From contig NC_091195.1 in assembly GCF_040958095.1 (NCBI RefSeq), positions 25,818,684 to 25,882,683 of the forward strand: 64,000 nt of DNA, written 5' to 3'. Below are positions 34,285-45,400 of the stretch, piece after piece (position 1 is the stretch's first letter; every line of letters begins with the position of its first letter). The position numbers were made by a program, and so were the translations under genes. This stretch comes from Procambarus clarkii (lineage: Eukaryota > Arthropoda > Malacostraca > Decapoda > Cambaridae). The notes beneath the pieces are model-generated. The model ran no database searches. It had not been told where the DNA came from and saw nothing but the letters and a program-made list of their open reading frames with translations.

Positions 34285-36388
34285 GGAAAACTACCAGGAT
34301 ATACCTAACTACAGGTCAGAGAACTACCAGGATATAACTACAGGTCAGAGAACTACCAGGATATAACTACAGGTCAGAGAACTACCAGCATATAACTACA
34401 GGTCAGAGAACTACCAGGATATACCTAACTACAGGTCAGAGAACTACCAGGATATAACTACAGGTCAGAGAACTACCAGGATATAACTACAGGTCAGAGA
34501 ACTACCAGCATATAACTACAGGTCAGAGAACTACCAGGATATACCTAACTACAGGTCAGAGAACTACCAGGATATAACTACAGGTCAGAGAACTACCAGG
34601 ATATAACTAACTACAGGTCAGAGAACTACCAGGATATAACTACAGGTCAGAGAACTACCAGCATATAACTACAGGTCAGAGAACTACCGGGATATAACTA
34701 CAGATCAGAGAACTACCAGGATATAACTACAGGTCAGAGAACTACCAGGATATAACTACAGGTCAGAGAACTACCAGCATATAACTACAGGTCAGAGAAC
34801 TACCAGGATATAACTAACTACAGGTCAGAGAACTACCAGGATATAACTACAGGTCAGAGAACTACCAGGATATAACTACAGGTCAGAGAACTACCGGGAT
34901 ATAACTACAGGTCAGAGAACTACCAGGATGTAACTACAGGTCAGAGAACTACCAGGATGTAACTACAGGTCAGAGAACTACCAGGATATAACTAACTACA
35001 GGTCAGAGAACTACCAGGATATAACTACAGGTCAGAGAACTACCAGGATATAACTACAGGTCAGAGAACTACCAGGATATAACCACAGGTCAGAGAACTA
35101 CCAGGATATAACTAACTACAGGTCAGAGAACTACCAGGATATAACTAACTACAGGTCAGAGAACTACCAGGATATAACTACAGGTCAGAGAACTACCAGG
35201 ATATAACTACAGGTCAGAGAACTACCAGGATATAACCACAGGTCAGAGAACTACCAGGATATAACTAACTACAGGTCAGAGAACTACCGGGATATAACTA
35301 CAGGTCAGAGAACTACCAGGATATAACTACAGGTCAGAGAACTACCAGGATGTAACTACAGGTCAGAGAACTACCAGGATATAACTACAGGTCAGAGAAC
35401 TACCAGGATATAACTAACTACAGGTCAGAGAACTACCAGGATATAACTACAGGTCAGAGAACTACCAGGATATAACCACAGGTCAGAGAACTACCAGGAT
35501 ATAACTAACTACAGGTCAGAGAACTACCAGGATATAACTAACCACAGGTCAGAGAACTACCAGGATATAACTAACCACAGGTCAGAGAACTACCAGGATA
35601 TAACTAACTACAGGTCAGAGAACTACCAGGATATAACTAACCACAGGTCAGAGAACTACCAGGATATAACTAACTACAGGTCAGAGAACTACCAGGATAT
35701 AACTACAGGTCAGAGAACTACCAGGATATAACTACAGGTCAGAGAACTACCAGGATATAACTAACTACAGGTCAGAGAACTACCAGGATATAACTAACCA
35801 CAGGTCAGAGAACTACCAGGATATAACTAACTACAGGTCAGAGAACTACCAGGATATAACTACAGGTCAGAGAACTACCAGGATATAACTACAGGTCAGA
35901 GAACTACCAGGATATAACTACAGGTCAGAGAACTACCAGGATATAACTACAGGTCAGAGAACTACCAGGATATAACTAACTACAAGTCAGAGAACTACCA
36001 GGATATAACTACAGGTCAGAGAACTACCAGGATATAACTAACTACAAGTCAGAGAACTACCAGGATATAACCACAGGTCAGAGAACTACCAGGATATAAC
36101 TACAGGTCAGAGAACTACCAGGATATAACTACAGGTCAGAGAACTACCAGGATATAACCACAGGTCAGAGAACTACCAGGATATAACTAACTACAGGTCA
36201 GAGAACTACCAGGATATAACCACAGGTCAGAGAACTACCAGGATATAACTACAGGTCAGAGAACTACCAGGATATAACTAACTACAGGTCAGAGAACTAC
36301 CAGGATATAACCACAGGTCAGAGAACTACCAGGATATAACCACAGGTCAGAGAACTACCAGGATATAACCACAGGTCAGAGAACTACA
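34285..36388. repeat. 25-33-bp array aactaccaggatataactac + aggtcagag, about 70 copies
   Basis: Length variants come from one or two actaa insertions. Most units contain tacaggtcagag, that is CAG followed by GTCAGA, a weak donor-like motif. The many stops on both strands exclude coding. Confidence 0.94.
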
Positions 36389-36699
36389 GATTTCAGAAAT
36401 AGAGTAGAAACCGAAGCGATTGTGCTTGAATGAGGAAATCATATTGTAAGAGAAACCTATGTATATATCTGTACAAAGGAATGTCTGTCTGTCTCTGTTC
36501 CAGGATTAATGTCAGGCACCTGTGGGTACCTTTACCCAGCTTTGCAGGAGGACTGGTGTGGGGTGCAGGACAAACATAGGCTGGCTTGGGTCGCTGATGT
36601 TGGTTCTGTTAAGAGGGTGAAAGGCAGGAATAGTGAACCCTTCAAAACCGGTGAAAAGTGGCGGGAGGTGCCCCTGGAGGTCTTCACTTCAAAGTGATG
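36389..36699. other. No gene confidently recognised; 63-codon frame after an acceptor-like site
   Basis: ctctgttccag at 36493-36503 looks like a splice acceptor. A frame from ATG 36509 to TGA 36697 reads MSGTCGYLYPALQEDWCG and ends GEKWREVPLEVFTSK. Its frame does not fit the phase-0 end of exon B, where GAT TAA would give an immediate stop, so I do not link it to that gene. It lies at the 3' side of the LINE tail and may belong to its 3' UTR. Confidence 0.3.
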
Positions 36700-38515
36700 G
36701 CTCAGTGAAGTAATTAGACCATTGTGATGTTGTGTGGGAGATCATGCCGCAGTTCCTGCTCATAGAGTTTGCAACTGGAGTGCTCAGGATTGGGAGATCC
36801 GTCACCTGTAGCCACCTGCCACAGGTAACGGTAGCCACCTGCCACAGGTAGCGGTAGCTACCTGCCACAGGTAACGGTAGCCACCTGCCACAGGTAGCGG
36901 TAGCCACCTGCCACAGGTAGCGGTAGCCACCTGCCACAGGTAGCGGTAGCTACCTGCCACAGGTAACGGTAGCCACCTGCCACAGGTAACGGTAGCCACC
37001 TGCCACAGGTAGCGGTAGCTACCTGCCACAGGTAACGGTAGCCACCTGCCACAGGTAGCGGTAGCCACCTGCCACAGGTAGCGGTAGCTACCTGCCACAG
37101 GTAACGGTAGCCACCTGCCACAGGTAACGGTAGCCACCTGCCACAGGTAACGGTAGCCACCTGCCACAGGTAACGGTAGCCACCTGCCACAGGTAACGGT
37201 AGCCACCTGCCACAGGTAACGGTAGCCACCTGCCACAGGTAACGGTAGCCACCTGCCACAGGTAACGGTAGCCACCTGCCACAGGTAACGGTAGCCACCT
37301 GCCACAGGTAACGGTATAGCCACCTGCCACAGGTAACGGTATAGCCACCTGCCACAGGTAACGGTATAGCCACCTGCCACAGGTAACGGTATAGCCACCT
37401 GCCACAGGTAACGGTATAGCCACCTGCCACAGGTAACGGTATAGCCACCTGCCACAGGTAACGGTATAGCCACCTGCCACAGGTAACGGTATAGCCACCT
37501 GCCACAGGTAACGGTAGCCACCTGCCACAGGTAACGGTAGCCACCTGCCGCAGGTAACGGTAGCCACCTGCCACAGGTAACGGTAGCCACCTGCCACAGG
37601 TAACGGTAGCCACCTGCCACAGGTAACGGTAGCCACCTGCCACAGGTAACGGTAGCCACCTGCCACAGGTAACGGTATAGCCACCTGCCACAGGTAACGG
37701 TATAGCCACCTGCCACAGGTAACGGTAGCCACCTGCCACAGGTAACGGTATAGCCACCTGCCACAGGTAACGGTATAGCCACCTGCCACAGGTAACGGTA
37801 GCCACCTGCCACAGGTAACGGTAGCCACCTGCCACAGGTAACGGTAGCCACCTGCCACAGGTAACGGTAGCCACCTGCCACAGGTAACGGTAGCCACCTG
37901 CCACAGGTAACGGTAACCACCTGCCACAGGTAACGGTAGCCACCTGCCACAGGTAACGGTAGCCACCTGCCACAGGTAACGGTAGCCACCTGCCACAGGT
38001 AACCCAACCTGATCCTGGCAACCACTGTGTCGCACAGTCTGGTCGACGTTTTGTGCTGTCCATAGATAGTAGGTTTCAGATCTGAACAAATCATAGCTTT
38101 TTATACTAGTACTTTCAGGTCGTTGGGAGTCAGTAATTTCTTTCCTATCAGACCTGAGTGTTTGGATCAATACAGTTTTGACAGCAGAGATGTGGATACC
38201 TAGATCTAATTCAACTTTATCTTTGTTGCACGCTAATTTGACTGCAATGTCTGTGAAGGTATCCATACAAAGGAGATTCGAAACCCTTTACTCTGTGCAT
38301 CAATTAGGTCATTTATAATTGGGAGTATGAGGTTCTTGCTGTCGATCTTCCAGGAGAAGTTTTCGATTGCTTGAAGAGCAGACTTTGAATCGCAATATTA
38401 TATAAACTCTCGATGGAGGAGGCAATTGTTTCAAGTGTGACAGCTTTGAGAAGAGCAAGATTCTCATTACCTTTCTTGGTGACAGGTGTGTATGATACTT
38501 GAATGGTGGGGGGCA
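36700..38515 (-). pseudogene. LINE ORF2 tail: RNase H domain and Cys/His C-terminus, interrupted by an array
   Basis: The minus strand reads ALLKAVTLETIASSIESL, then (after a one-base shift near 38400) YCDSKSALQAIENFSW and GFRISFVW: the RNase H central region with the catalytic Asp of the 'DSKSAL' motif. The following IPSHVG-type motif is lost in a small deletion near 38270. The frame continues with DIAVKLACNKDKVELDLGI and VVARIRLGY. Here the 23-bp array (36811-38003) begins. Beyond it the element resumes with PNPEHSSCKLYEQELRHDLP, the C-terminal Cys/His motif with one Cys replaced by Tyr. This is the end of an RNase H-bearing LINE (I-like superfamily). The RT is not in the window. Confidence 0.8.
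36811..38003. repeat. 23-bp array (25-bp variant) inside the LINE tail, about 51 copies
   Basis: The plus-strand unit is gccacctgccacaggtaacg plus gta. On the minus strand one frame reads GYRYLWQV, which is what this LINE family encodes just after ARIRLGY. The unit is thus a copied piece of the host ORF. Each unit includes a 5-bp inverted repeat (acctg-cca-caggt). Copies with caggtagcgg occur only in the first 300 bp; 25-bp copies with a tata insertion cluster at 37310-37500 and 37670-37800. Confidence 0.95.
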
Positions 38516-38689
38516 TACATAGGATAGAAAGATGAGGGGGAATGGGGTCGATGGGGGAGGGGAGACAGAGGAAGGGAACAGGGAGGCTGGATAGACAGAC
38601 TATCCCGTACCTCTTCTAACACAAGAAATTTGAAATTCAAAATATAGTTTGACTCAGTACTGAACCTTTACTGCAACCTAACCTAACCT

Positions 38690-39390
38690 ACACAAGGGGG
38701 GGGGGAGCAGCTCCCTCTACACAAGGGGGGAGCAGCTCCCTCTACACAAGGGGGAGCAGCTCCCTCTACACAAGGGGGGAGCAGCTCCCTCTACACAAGG
38801 GGGGAGCAGCTTCCTCTACACAAGGGGGGGAGCAGCTCCCTCTACACAAGGGGGGGAGCAGCTCCCTCTACACAAGGGGGGGAGCAGCTCCCTCTACACA
38901 AGGGGGGGAGCAGCTCCCTCTACACAAGGGGGGGAGCAGCTCCCTCTACACAAGGGGGGGAGCAGCTCCCTCTACACAAGGGGGGGAGCAGCTCCCTCTA
39001 CACAAGGGGGGGAGCAGCTCCCTCTACACAAGGGGGGAGCAGCTCCCTCTACACAAGGTGGGGAGCAGCTCCCTCTACACAAGGGGGGAGCAGCTCCCTC
39101 TATACAAGGGGGGGAGCAGCTCCCTCTACACAAGGGGGGGAGCAGCTCCCTCTACACAAGGGGGGGAGCAGCTCCCTCTACACAAGGGGGGGAGCAGCTC
39201 CCTCTACACAAGGGGGGGAGCAGCTCCCTCTACACAAGGGGGGGAGCAGCTCCCTCTACACAAGGGGGGAGCAGCTCCCTCTACACAAGGTGGGGAGCAG
39301 CTCCCTCTACACAAGGGGGGAGCAGCTCCCTCTATACAAGGGGGGGAGCAGCTCTCCTACACAAGGGGGCCAGCTCTCCTACACAAGGGA
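38690..39390. repeat. 24-27-bp array gcagctccctctacacaagg + gggga, about 28 copies
   Basis: Length varies in the G run (5-9 G). A compound block with aaggtgggg and tatacaagg recurs about 232 bp apart (39059 and 39291). The open frame of 139 codons is an artefact. Confidence 0.94.
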
Positions 39391-39840
39391 GACAGCCAAC
39401 CACCATTTAATCCCTCGTTTCCTGGACGCTGGAGAGACAATTGGAGCAAAATAAACATTGAAACACTCACAAATTAGCTCCACCTGAAGTGACACTGCCT
39501 AAGACTTGTGACACATTGCCCAATGGTTACCGCAGCCTGAGAGGCCGGAGTAACTAGCGTCTTAAGGAGCCAACTAACCACCTGCGCCTCTAAGGCAGGT
39601 CTGCCTAAGGTCGATAATGCTCGTCTTACCCCCTACGAGAGAGAGCAGACAAGACAATGATGAATACCGTGCCTGCGCGTCTCATCTCGTGTTGGCTGAC
39701 TTGACTAATTACTCAGCTGGTGCATGTTGAGGCGCGGGTGAGTCCCGGGCTCCTTACTCAGGGGCTCCATTACTCAGGCAGGGCTCAATAGTGCTCACCA
39801 GGTTCATTACTGGTATTCAATAGTGGTATGGAGCCCATTG
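39391..39840. other. No gene recognised; unique spacer
   Basis: Mixed composition with ggcaggtctgcctaagg and several ctcaggggctcc/actcaggcagg motifs. No transposon motif or exon-like frame. Confidence 0.45.
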
Positions 39841-40820
39841 TTGTGGTGGTGGGGGTGGTGGTAGGGGTGTGATTGGTGGAGGGGAGGGGTGTGGTGGTGG
39901 GTGGTGGTGGTGGGGGGTGTGGTGCTGTGTTGTGATTGGTGGAGGGGAGGGGTGTGGTGGGGGGTGTGGTGGTGGGGGTGGTGGTGGGGTGTGATTGGTG
40001 GAGGGGAGGGGTGTGGTGGTGGGTGGTGGTGGTGGGGTGTGATTGGTGGAGGGGAGGGGTGTGGTGGTGGGGGTGGTGGTGGGGTGTGATTGGTGGAGGG
40101 GAGGGGTGTGGTGGTGGGTGGTGGTGGTGGGGTGTGATTGGTGGAGGGGAGGGGTGTGGTGGTGGGTGGTGGTGGTGGGGTGTGATTGGTGGAGGGGAGG
40201 GGTGTGGTGGTGGGTGTGGTGGTGGGGTGTGATTGGTGGAGGGGAGGGGTGTGGTGGTGGGGGTGGTGGTGGGTGTGATTGGTGGAGGGGAGGGGTGTGG
40301 TGGTGGGTGGTGGTGGTGGGGTGTGATTGGTGGAGGGGAGGGGTGTGGTGGTGGGTGGTGGTGGTGGGGGGTGTGGTGCTGTGTTGTGATTGGTGGAGGG
40401 GAGGGGTGTGGTGGTGGTGGGGTGTGATTGGTGGAGGGGAGGGGTGTGGTGGTGGGGGTGGTGGTGGGGTGTGATTGGTGGAGGGGAGGGGTGTGGTGGT
40501 GGGTGGTGGTGGTGGGGTGTGTGGTGCTGTGTTGTGATTGGTGGAGGGGAGGGGTGTGGTGGTGGGGGTGGTGGTGGGGTGTGATTGGTGGAGGGGAGGG
40601 GTGTGGTGGTGGGTGGTGGTGGTGGGGTGTGGTGCTGGGTTGTGATTGGTGGAGGGGAGGGGTGTGGTGGTGGGTGTGGTGCTGTGTTGTGATTGGTGGA
40701 GGGGAGGGGTGTGGTGGTGGGTGGTGGTGGTGGGGTGTGGTGCTGGGTTGTGATTGGTGGAGGGGAGGGGTGTGGTGGTGGGTGTGGTGCTGTGTTGTGA
40801 TTGGTGGAGGGGAGGGGTGG
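39841..40820. repeat. G-rich array of 45-60-bp units (gtgattggtggaggggaggg...)
   Basis: Each unit has gtgattggtggaggggaggg followed by variable ggtggtgggt blocks, about 20 units. Strand composition is extremely asymmetric (G and T on plus), so G-quadruplex or triplex formation is plausible. The reverse strand gives long Pro/His/Thr frames without biological meaning. Confidence 0.93.
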
Positions 40821-41860
40821 GGTGGTGACGGTGGTGGGGTGTGGTGGTGGTGTGGTGACGGTGGTGGGGGATGGTGGTGGTGTGGTGACGGTGGTGGGGG
40901 ATGGTGGGGGTGTGGTGACGGTGGTGGGGGATGGTGGGGGTGTAGTGACGGTGGTGGGGGATGGTGGGGGTGTAGTGACGGTGGTGGGGGATGGTGGGGG
41001 TGTGGTGACGGTGGTGGGGGATGGTGGGGGTGTAGTGACGGTGGTGGGGGATGGTGGGGGTGTAGTGACGGTGGTGGGGTGTGGTGGTGGTGTGGTGACG
41101 GTGGTGGGGGATGGTGGTGGTGTGGTGACGGTGGTGGGGGATGGTGGGGGTGCGGTGACGGTGGTGGGGGATGGTGGGGGTGTAGTGACGGTGGTGGGGG
41201 TGTAGTGACGGTGGTGGGGGATGGTGGTGGTGTGGTGACGGTGGTGGGGGATGGTGGTGGTGTGGTGACGGTGGTGGGGGATGGTGGTGGTGTGGTGACG
41301 GTGGTGGGGGATGGTGGGGGTGTAGTGACGGTGGTGGGGGATGGTGGGGGTGTGGTGACGGTGGTGGGGGATGGTGGGGGTGTGTGGTGACGGTGGTGGG
41401 GGTGTAGTGACGGTGGTGGGGGATGGTGGGGGTGTAGTGACGGTGGTGGGGTGTGGTGGTGGTGTGGTGACGGTGGTGGGGGATGGTGGGGGTGTAGTGA
41501 CGGTGGTGGGGGATGGTGGGGGTGTAGTGACGGTGGTGGGGGTGTGGTGACGGTGGTGGGGGATGGTGGGGGTGTAGTGACGGTGGTGGGGGATGGTGGT
41601 GGTGTAGTGACGGTGGTGGGGGATGGTGGGGGTGTAGTGACGGTGGTGGGGGATGGTGGTGGTGTAGTGACGGTGGTGGGGGATGGTGGGGGTGTAGTGA
41701 CGGTGGTGGGGGATGGTGGGGGATGGTGGGGGTGTGGTGACGGTGGTGGGGGATGGTGGGGGTGTAGTGACGGTGGTGGGGGATGGTGGGGGTGTAGTGA
41801 CGGTGGTGGGGGGATGGTGGGGGTGTAGTGACGGTGGTGGGGGATGGTGGGGGTGTAGTG
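40821..41860. repeat. 30-bp G-rich array gtgacggtggtgggggatgg..., about 34 copies
   Basis: The unit continues with tgggggtgta. It directly abuts the previous G-rich array, with which it shares ggtggtgggg blocks. Four or more G runs per 60 bp occur throughout. Confidence 0.94.
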
Positions 41861-41991
41861 AAACCCCGGAACACCAGAACAGACCTGAATTCACACACAT
41901 ACTGGTTCACTAAAGTGTTGCTATCATAAGAACACAAGTGTTTCATTTCACCTTTGAGCAACACACTAAAAATTTTACTAGTATTGTGCTG

Positions 41992-42298
41992 GTGATTGTG
42001 CTGGTGATTGTGCTGGTGATTGTGTTGGTGATTGTGTTGGTGATTGTGCTGGTGATTGTGTTGGTGATAGTGTTGGTGATTGTGTTGGTGATTGTGTTGG
42101 TGATTGTATTGGTGATTGTGCTGGTGATTGTGTTGGTGATTGTGTTGGTGATTGTGTTGTTGATTGTGCTGGTGATTGTGCTGGTGATTGTGCTGGTGAT
42201 TGTGTTGGTGATAGTGCTGGTAATTGTGCTGGTGATTGTGCTGGTGATTGTGTTGGTGATTGTGCTGGTGATTGTGCTGGTGATTGTGCTGGTGATTG
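41992..42298. repeat. 12-bp array attgtgctggtg, about 26 copies
   Basis: Variation is nearly limited to gct/gtt. Plus frame VLVI, minus frame HQHN; both follow from unit length and I do not call them genes. Confidence 0.95.
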
Positions 42299-42434
42299 GC
42301 CTCCTGCCTGCCAGTTCTGTGTTGCAGCAACACCGCTAAAAATAGATTGACTGAAGACTTTTACGGGTTGAACACCGGCTGTATATTGGCCATATTTTCC
42401 TGCTATGTTCTACTCATTTTTATTGTCTGAATGA

Positions 42435-45400
42435 GAGGCAGTGTTGTAGAGGCAGTGGTGTAGTGTAGCAGTGTTGTAGAGGCAGTGTTGTAGTGTAGCA
42501 GTGTTGTAGAGGCAACTGGTGTAGTGAGGCAGTGTTGTAGAGGCAACTGGTGTAGTGAGGCAGTGTTGTAGAGGCAACTGGTGTAGTGAGGCAGTGTTGT
42601 AGAGGCAGTGGTGTAGTGAGGCAGTGTTGTAGAGGCAACTGGTGTAGTGAGGCAGTGTTGTAGAGGCAACTGGTGTAGTGAGGCAGTGTTGTAGAGGCAA
42701 CTGGTGTAGTGAGGCAGTGTTGTAGAGGCAGTGGTGTAGTGAGGCAGTGTTGTAGAGGCAGTGGTGTAGTGAGGCAGTGTTGTAGAGGCAACTGGTGTAG
42801 TGAGGCAGTGTTGTAGAGACAGTGGTGTAGTGAGGCAGTGTTGTAGAGACAGTGGTGTAGTGAGGCAGTGTTGTAGAGGCAGTGGTGTAGTGAGGCAGTG
42901 TTGTAGAGGCAGTGGTGTAGTGAGGCAGTGGTGTAGTGAGGCAGTGTTGTAGAGGCAGTGGTGTAGTGAGGCAGTGTTGTAGAGGCAGTGGTGTAGTGAG
43001 GCAGTGGTGTAGTGAGGCAGTGGTGTAGTGAGGCAGTGTTGTAGAGGCAGTGGTGTAGTGAGGCAGTGTTGTAGAGGCAGTGGTGTAGTGAGGCAGTGTT
43101 GTAGAGGCAGTGGTGTAGTGAGGCAGTGTTGTAGAGGCAGTGGTGTAGTGAGGCAGTGTTGTAGAGGCAGTGGTGTAGTGAGGCAGTGGTGTAGTGAGGC
43201 AGTGGTGTAGTGAGGCAGTGTTGTAGAGGCAGTGTAGTGAGGCAGTGTTGTAGAGGCAGTGGTGTAGTGAGGCAGTGTTGTAGAGGCAGTGGTGTAGTGA
43301 GGCAGTGTTGTAGAGGCAACTGGTGTAGTGAGGCAGTGTTGTAGAGGCAACTGGTCGTGTGAGGCAGTGTTGTAGAGGCAACTGGTCGTGTGAGGCAGTG
43401 TTGTAGAGGCAACTGGTCGTGTGAGGCAGTGTTGTAGAGGCAACTGGTCGTGTGAGGCAGTGTTGTAGAGGCAACTGGTGTAGTGAGGCAGTGTTGTAGA
43501 GGCAACTGGTGTAGTGAGGCAGTGTTGTAGAGGCAACTGGTGTAGTGCAGCAGTGTTGTAGAGGCAGTGGTGTAGTGAGGCATTGTTGTAGAGGCAACTG
43601 GTGTAGTGCAGCAGTGTTGTAGAGGCAGTGGTGTAGTGAGGCAGTGTTGTAGAGGCAGTGGTGTAGTGAGGCAGTGTTGTAGAGGCAACTGGTGTAGTGT
43701 AGCAGTGTTGTAGAGGCAACTGGTGTAGTGAGGCAGTGTTGTAGAGGCAACTGGTGTTGTGAGGCAGTGTTGTAGAGGCAACTGGTGTAGTGAGGCAGTG
43801 TTGTAGAGGCAACTGGTGTAGTGAGGCAGTGTTGTAGAGGCAACTGGTGTAGTGAGGCAGTGTTGTAGAGGCAACTGGTGTAGTGAGGCAGTGTTGTAGA
43901 GGCAACTGGTGTTGTGAGGCAGTGTTGTAGAGGCAACTGGTGTAGTGCAGCAGTGTTGTAGAGGCAGTGGTGTAGTGAGGCAGTGTTGTAGAGGCAACTG
44001 GTGTAGTGCAGCAGTGTTGTAGAGGCAGTGGTGTAGTGAGGCAGTGTTGTAGAGGCAGTGGTGTAGTGAGGCAGTGTTGTAGAGGCAACTGGTGTAGTGT
44101 AGCAGTGTTGTAGAGGCAACTGGTGTAGTGAGGCAGTGTTGTAGAGGCAACTGGTGTTGTGAGGCAGTGTTGTAGAGGCAACTGGTGTAGTGAGGCAGTG
44201 TTGTAGAGGCAACTGGTGTAGTGAGGCAGTGTTGTAGAGGCAACTGGTGTAGTGAGGCAGTGTTGTAGAGGCAACTGGTGTAGTGAGGCAGTGTTGTAGA
44301 GGCAACTGGTGTTGTGAGGCAGTGTTGTAGAGGCAACTGGTGTAGTGCAGCAGTGTTGTAGAGGCAGTGGTGTAGTGAGGCAGTGTTGTAGAGGCAACTG
44401 GTGTAGTGCAGCAGTGTTGTAGAGGCAGTGGTGTAGTGAGGCAGTGTTGTAGAGGCAACTGGTGTAGTATAGCAGTGTTGTAGAGGCAGTGGTGTAGTGC
44501 AGCAGTATTGTAGAGGCAGTGGTGTAGTGAGGCAGTGTTGTAGAGGCAACTGGTGTTGTGAGGCAGTGTTGTAGAGGCAACTGGTGTAGTGTAGCAGTGT
44601 TGTAGAGGCAACTGGTGTAGTGCAGCAGTGTTGTAGAGGCAACTGGTGTAGTGCAGCAGTGTTGTAGAGGCAACTGGTGTAGTGCAGCAGTGTTGTAGAG
44701 GCAACTGGTGTAGTGCAGCAGTGTTGTAGAGGCAACTGGTGTAGTGCAGCAGTGTTGTAGAGGCAACTGGTGTAGTGCAGCAGTGTTGTAGAGGCAACTG
44801 GTGTAGTGCAGCAGTGTTGTAGAGGCAACTGGTGTAGTGCAGCAGTGTTGTAGAGGCAACTGGTGTAGTGCAGCAGTGTTGTAGAGGCAACTGGTGTAGT
44901 GCAGCAGTGTTGTAGAGGCAACTGGTGTTGTGAGGCAGTGTTGTAGAGGCAACTGGTGTAGTGCAGCAGTGTTGTAGAGGCAACTGGTGTAGTGTAGCAG
45001 TGTTGTAGAGGCAACTGGTGTAGTGTAGCAGTGTTGTAGAGGCAACTGGTGTAGTATAGCATTGTTGTAGAGGCAACTGGTGTAGTGTAGCAGTGTTGTA
45101 GAGGCAACTGGTGTAGTGAGGCAGTGTTGTAGAGGCAACTGGTGTAGTGTAGCAGTGTTGTAGAGGCAACTGGTGTAGTGAGGCAGTGTTGTAGAGGCAA
45201 CTGGTGTAGTGAGGCAGTGTTGTAGAGGCAACTGGTGTAGTGCAGCAGTGTTGTAGAGGCAACTGGTGTAGTGCGGCAGTGTTGTAGAGGCAACTGGTGT
45301 AGTGAGGCAGTGTTGTAGAGGCAACTGGTGTAGTGCAGCAGTGTTGTAGAGGCAACTGGTGTAGTGCAGCAGTGTTGTAGAGGCAACTGGTGTAGTGCAG

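Noticed and set aside
36509-36697. Third exon of the host gene after exon B
   Set aside because: The frame does not fit the phase-0 end of exon B (an in-phase join gives GAT TAA), and the region abuts a minus-strand LINE tail.
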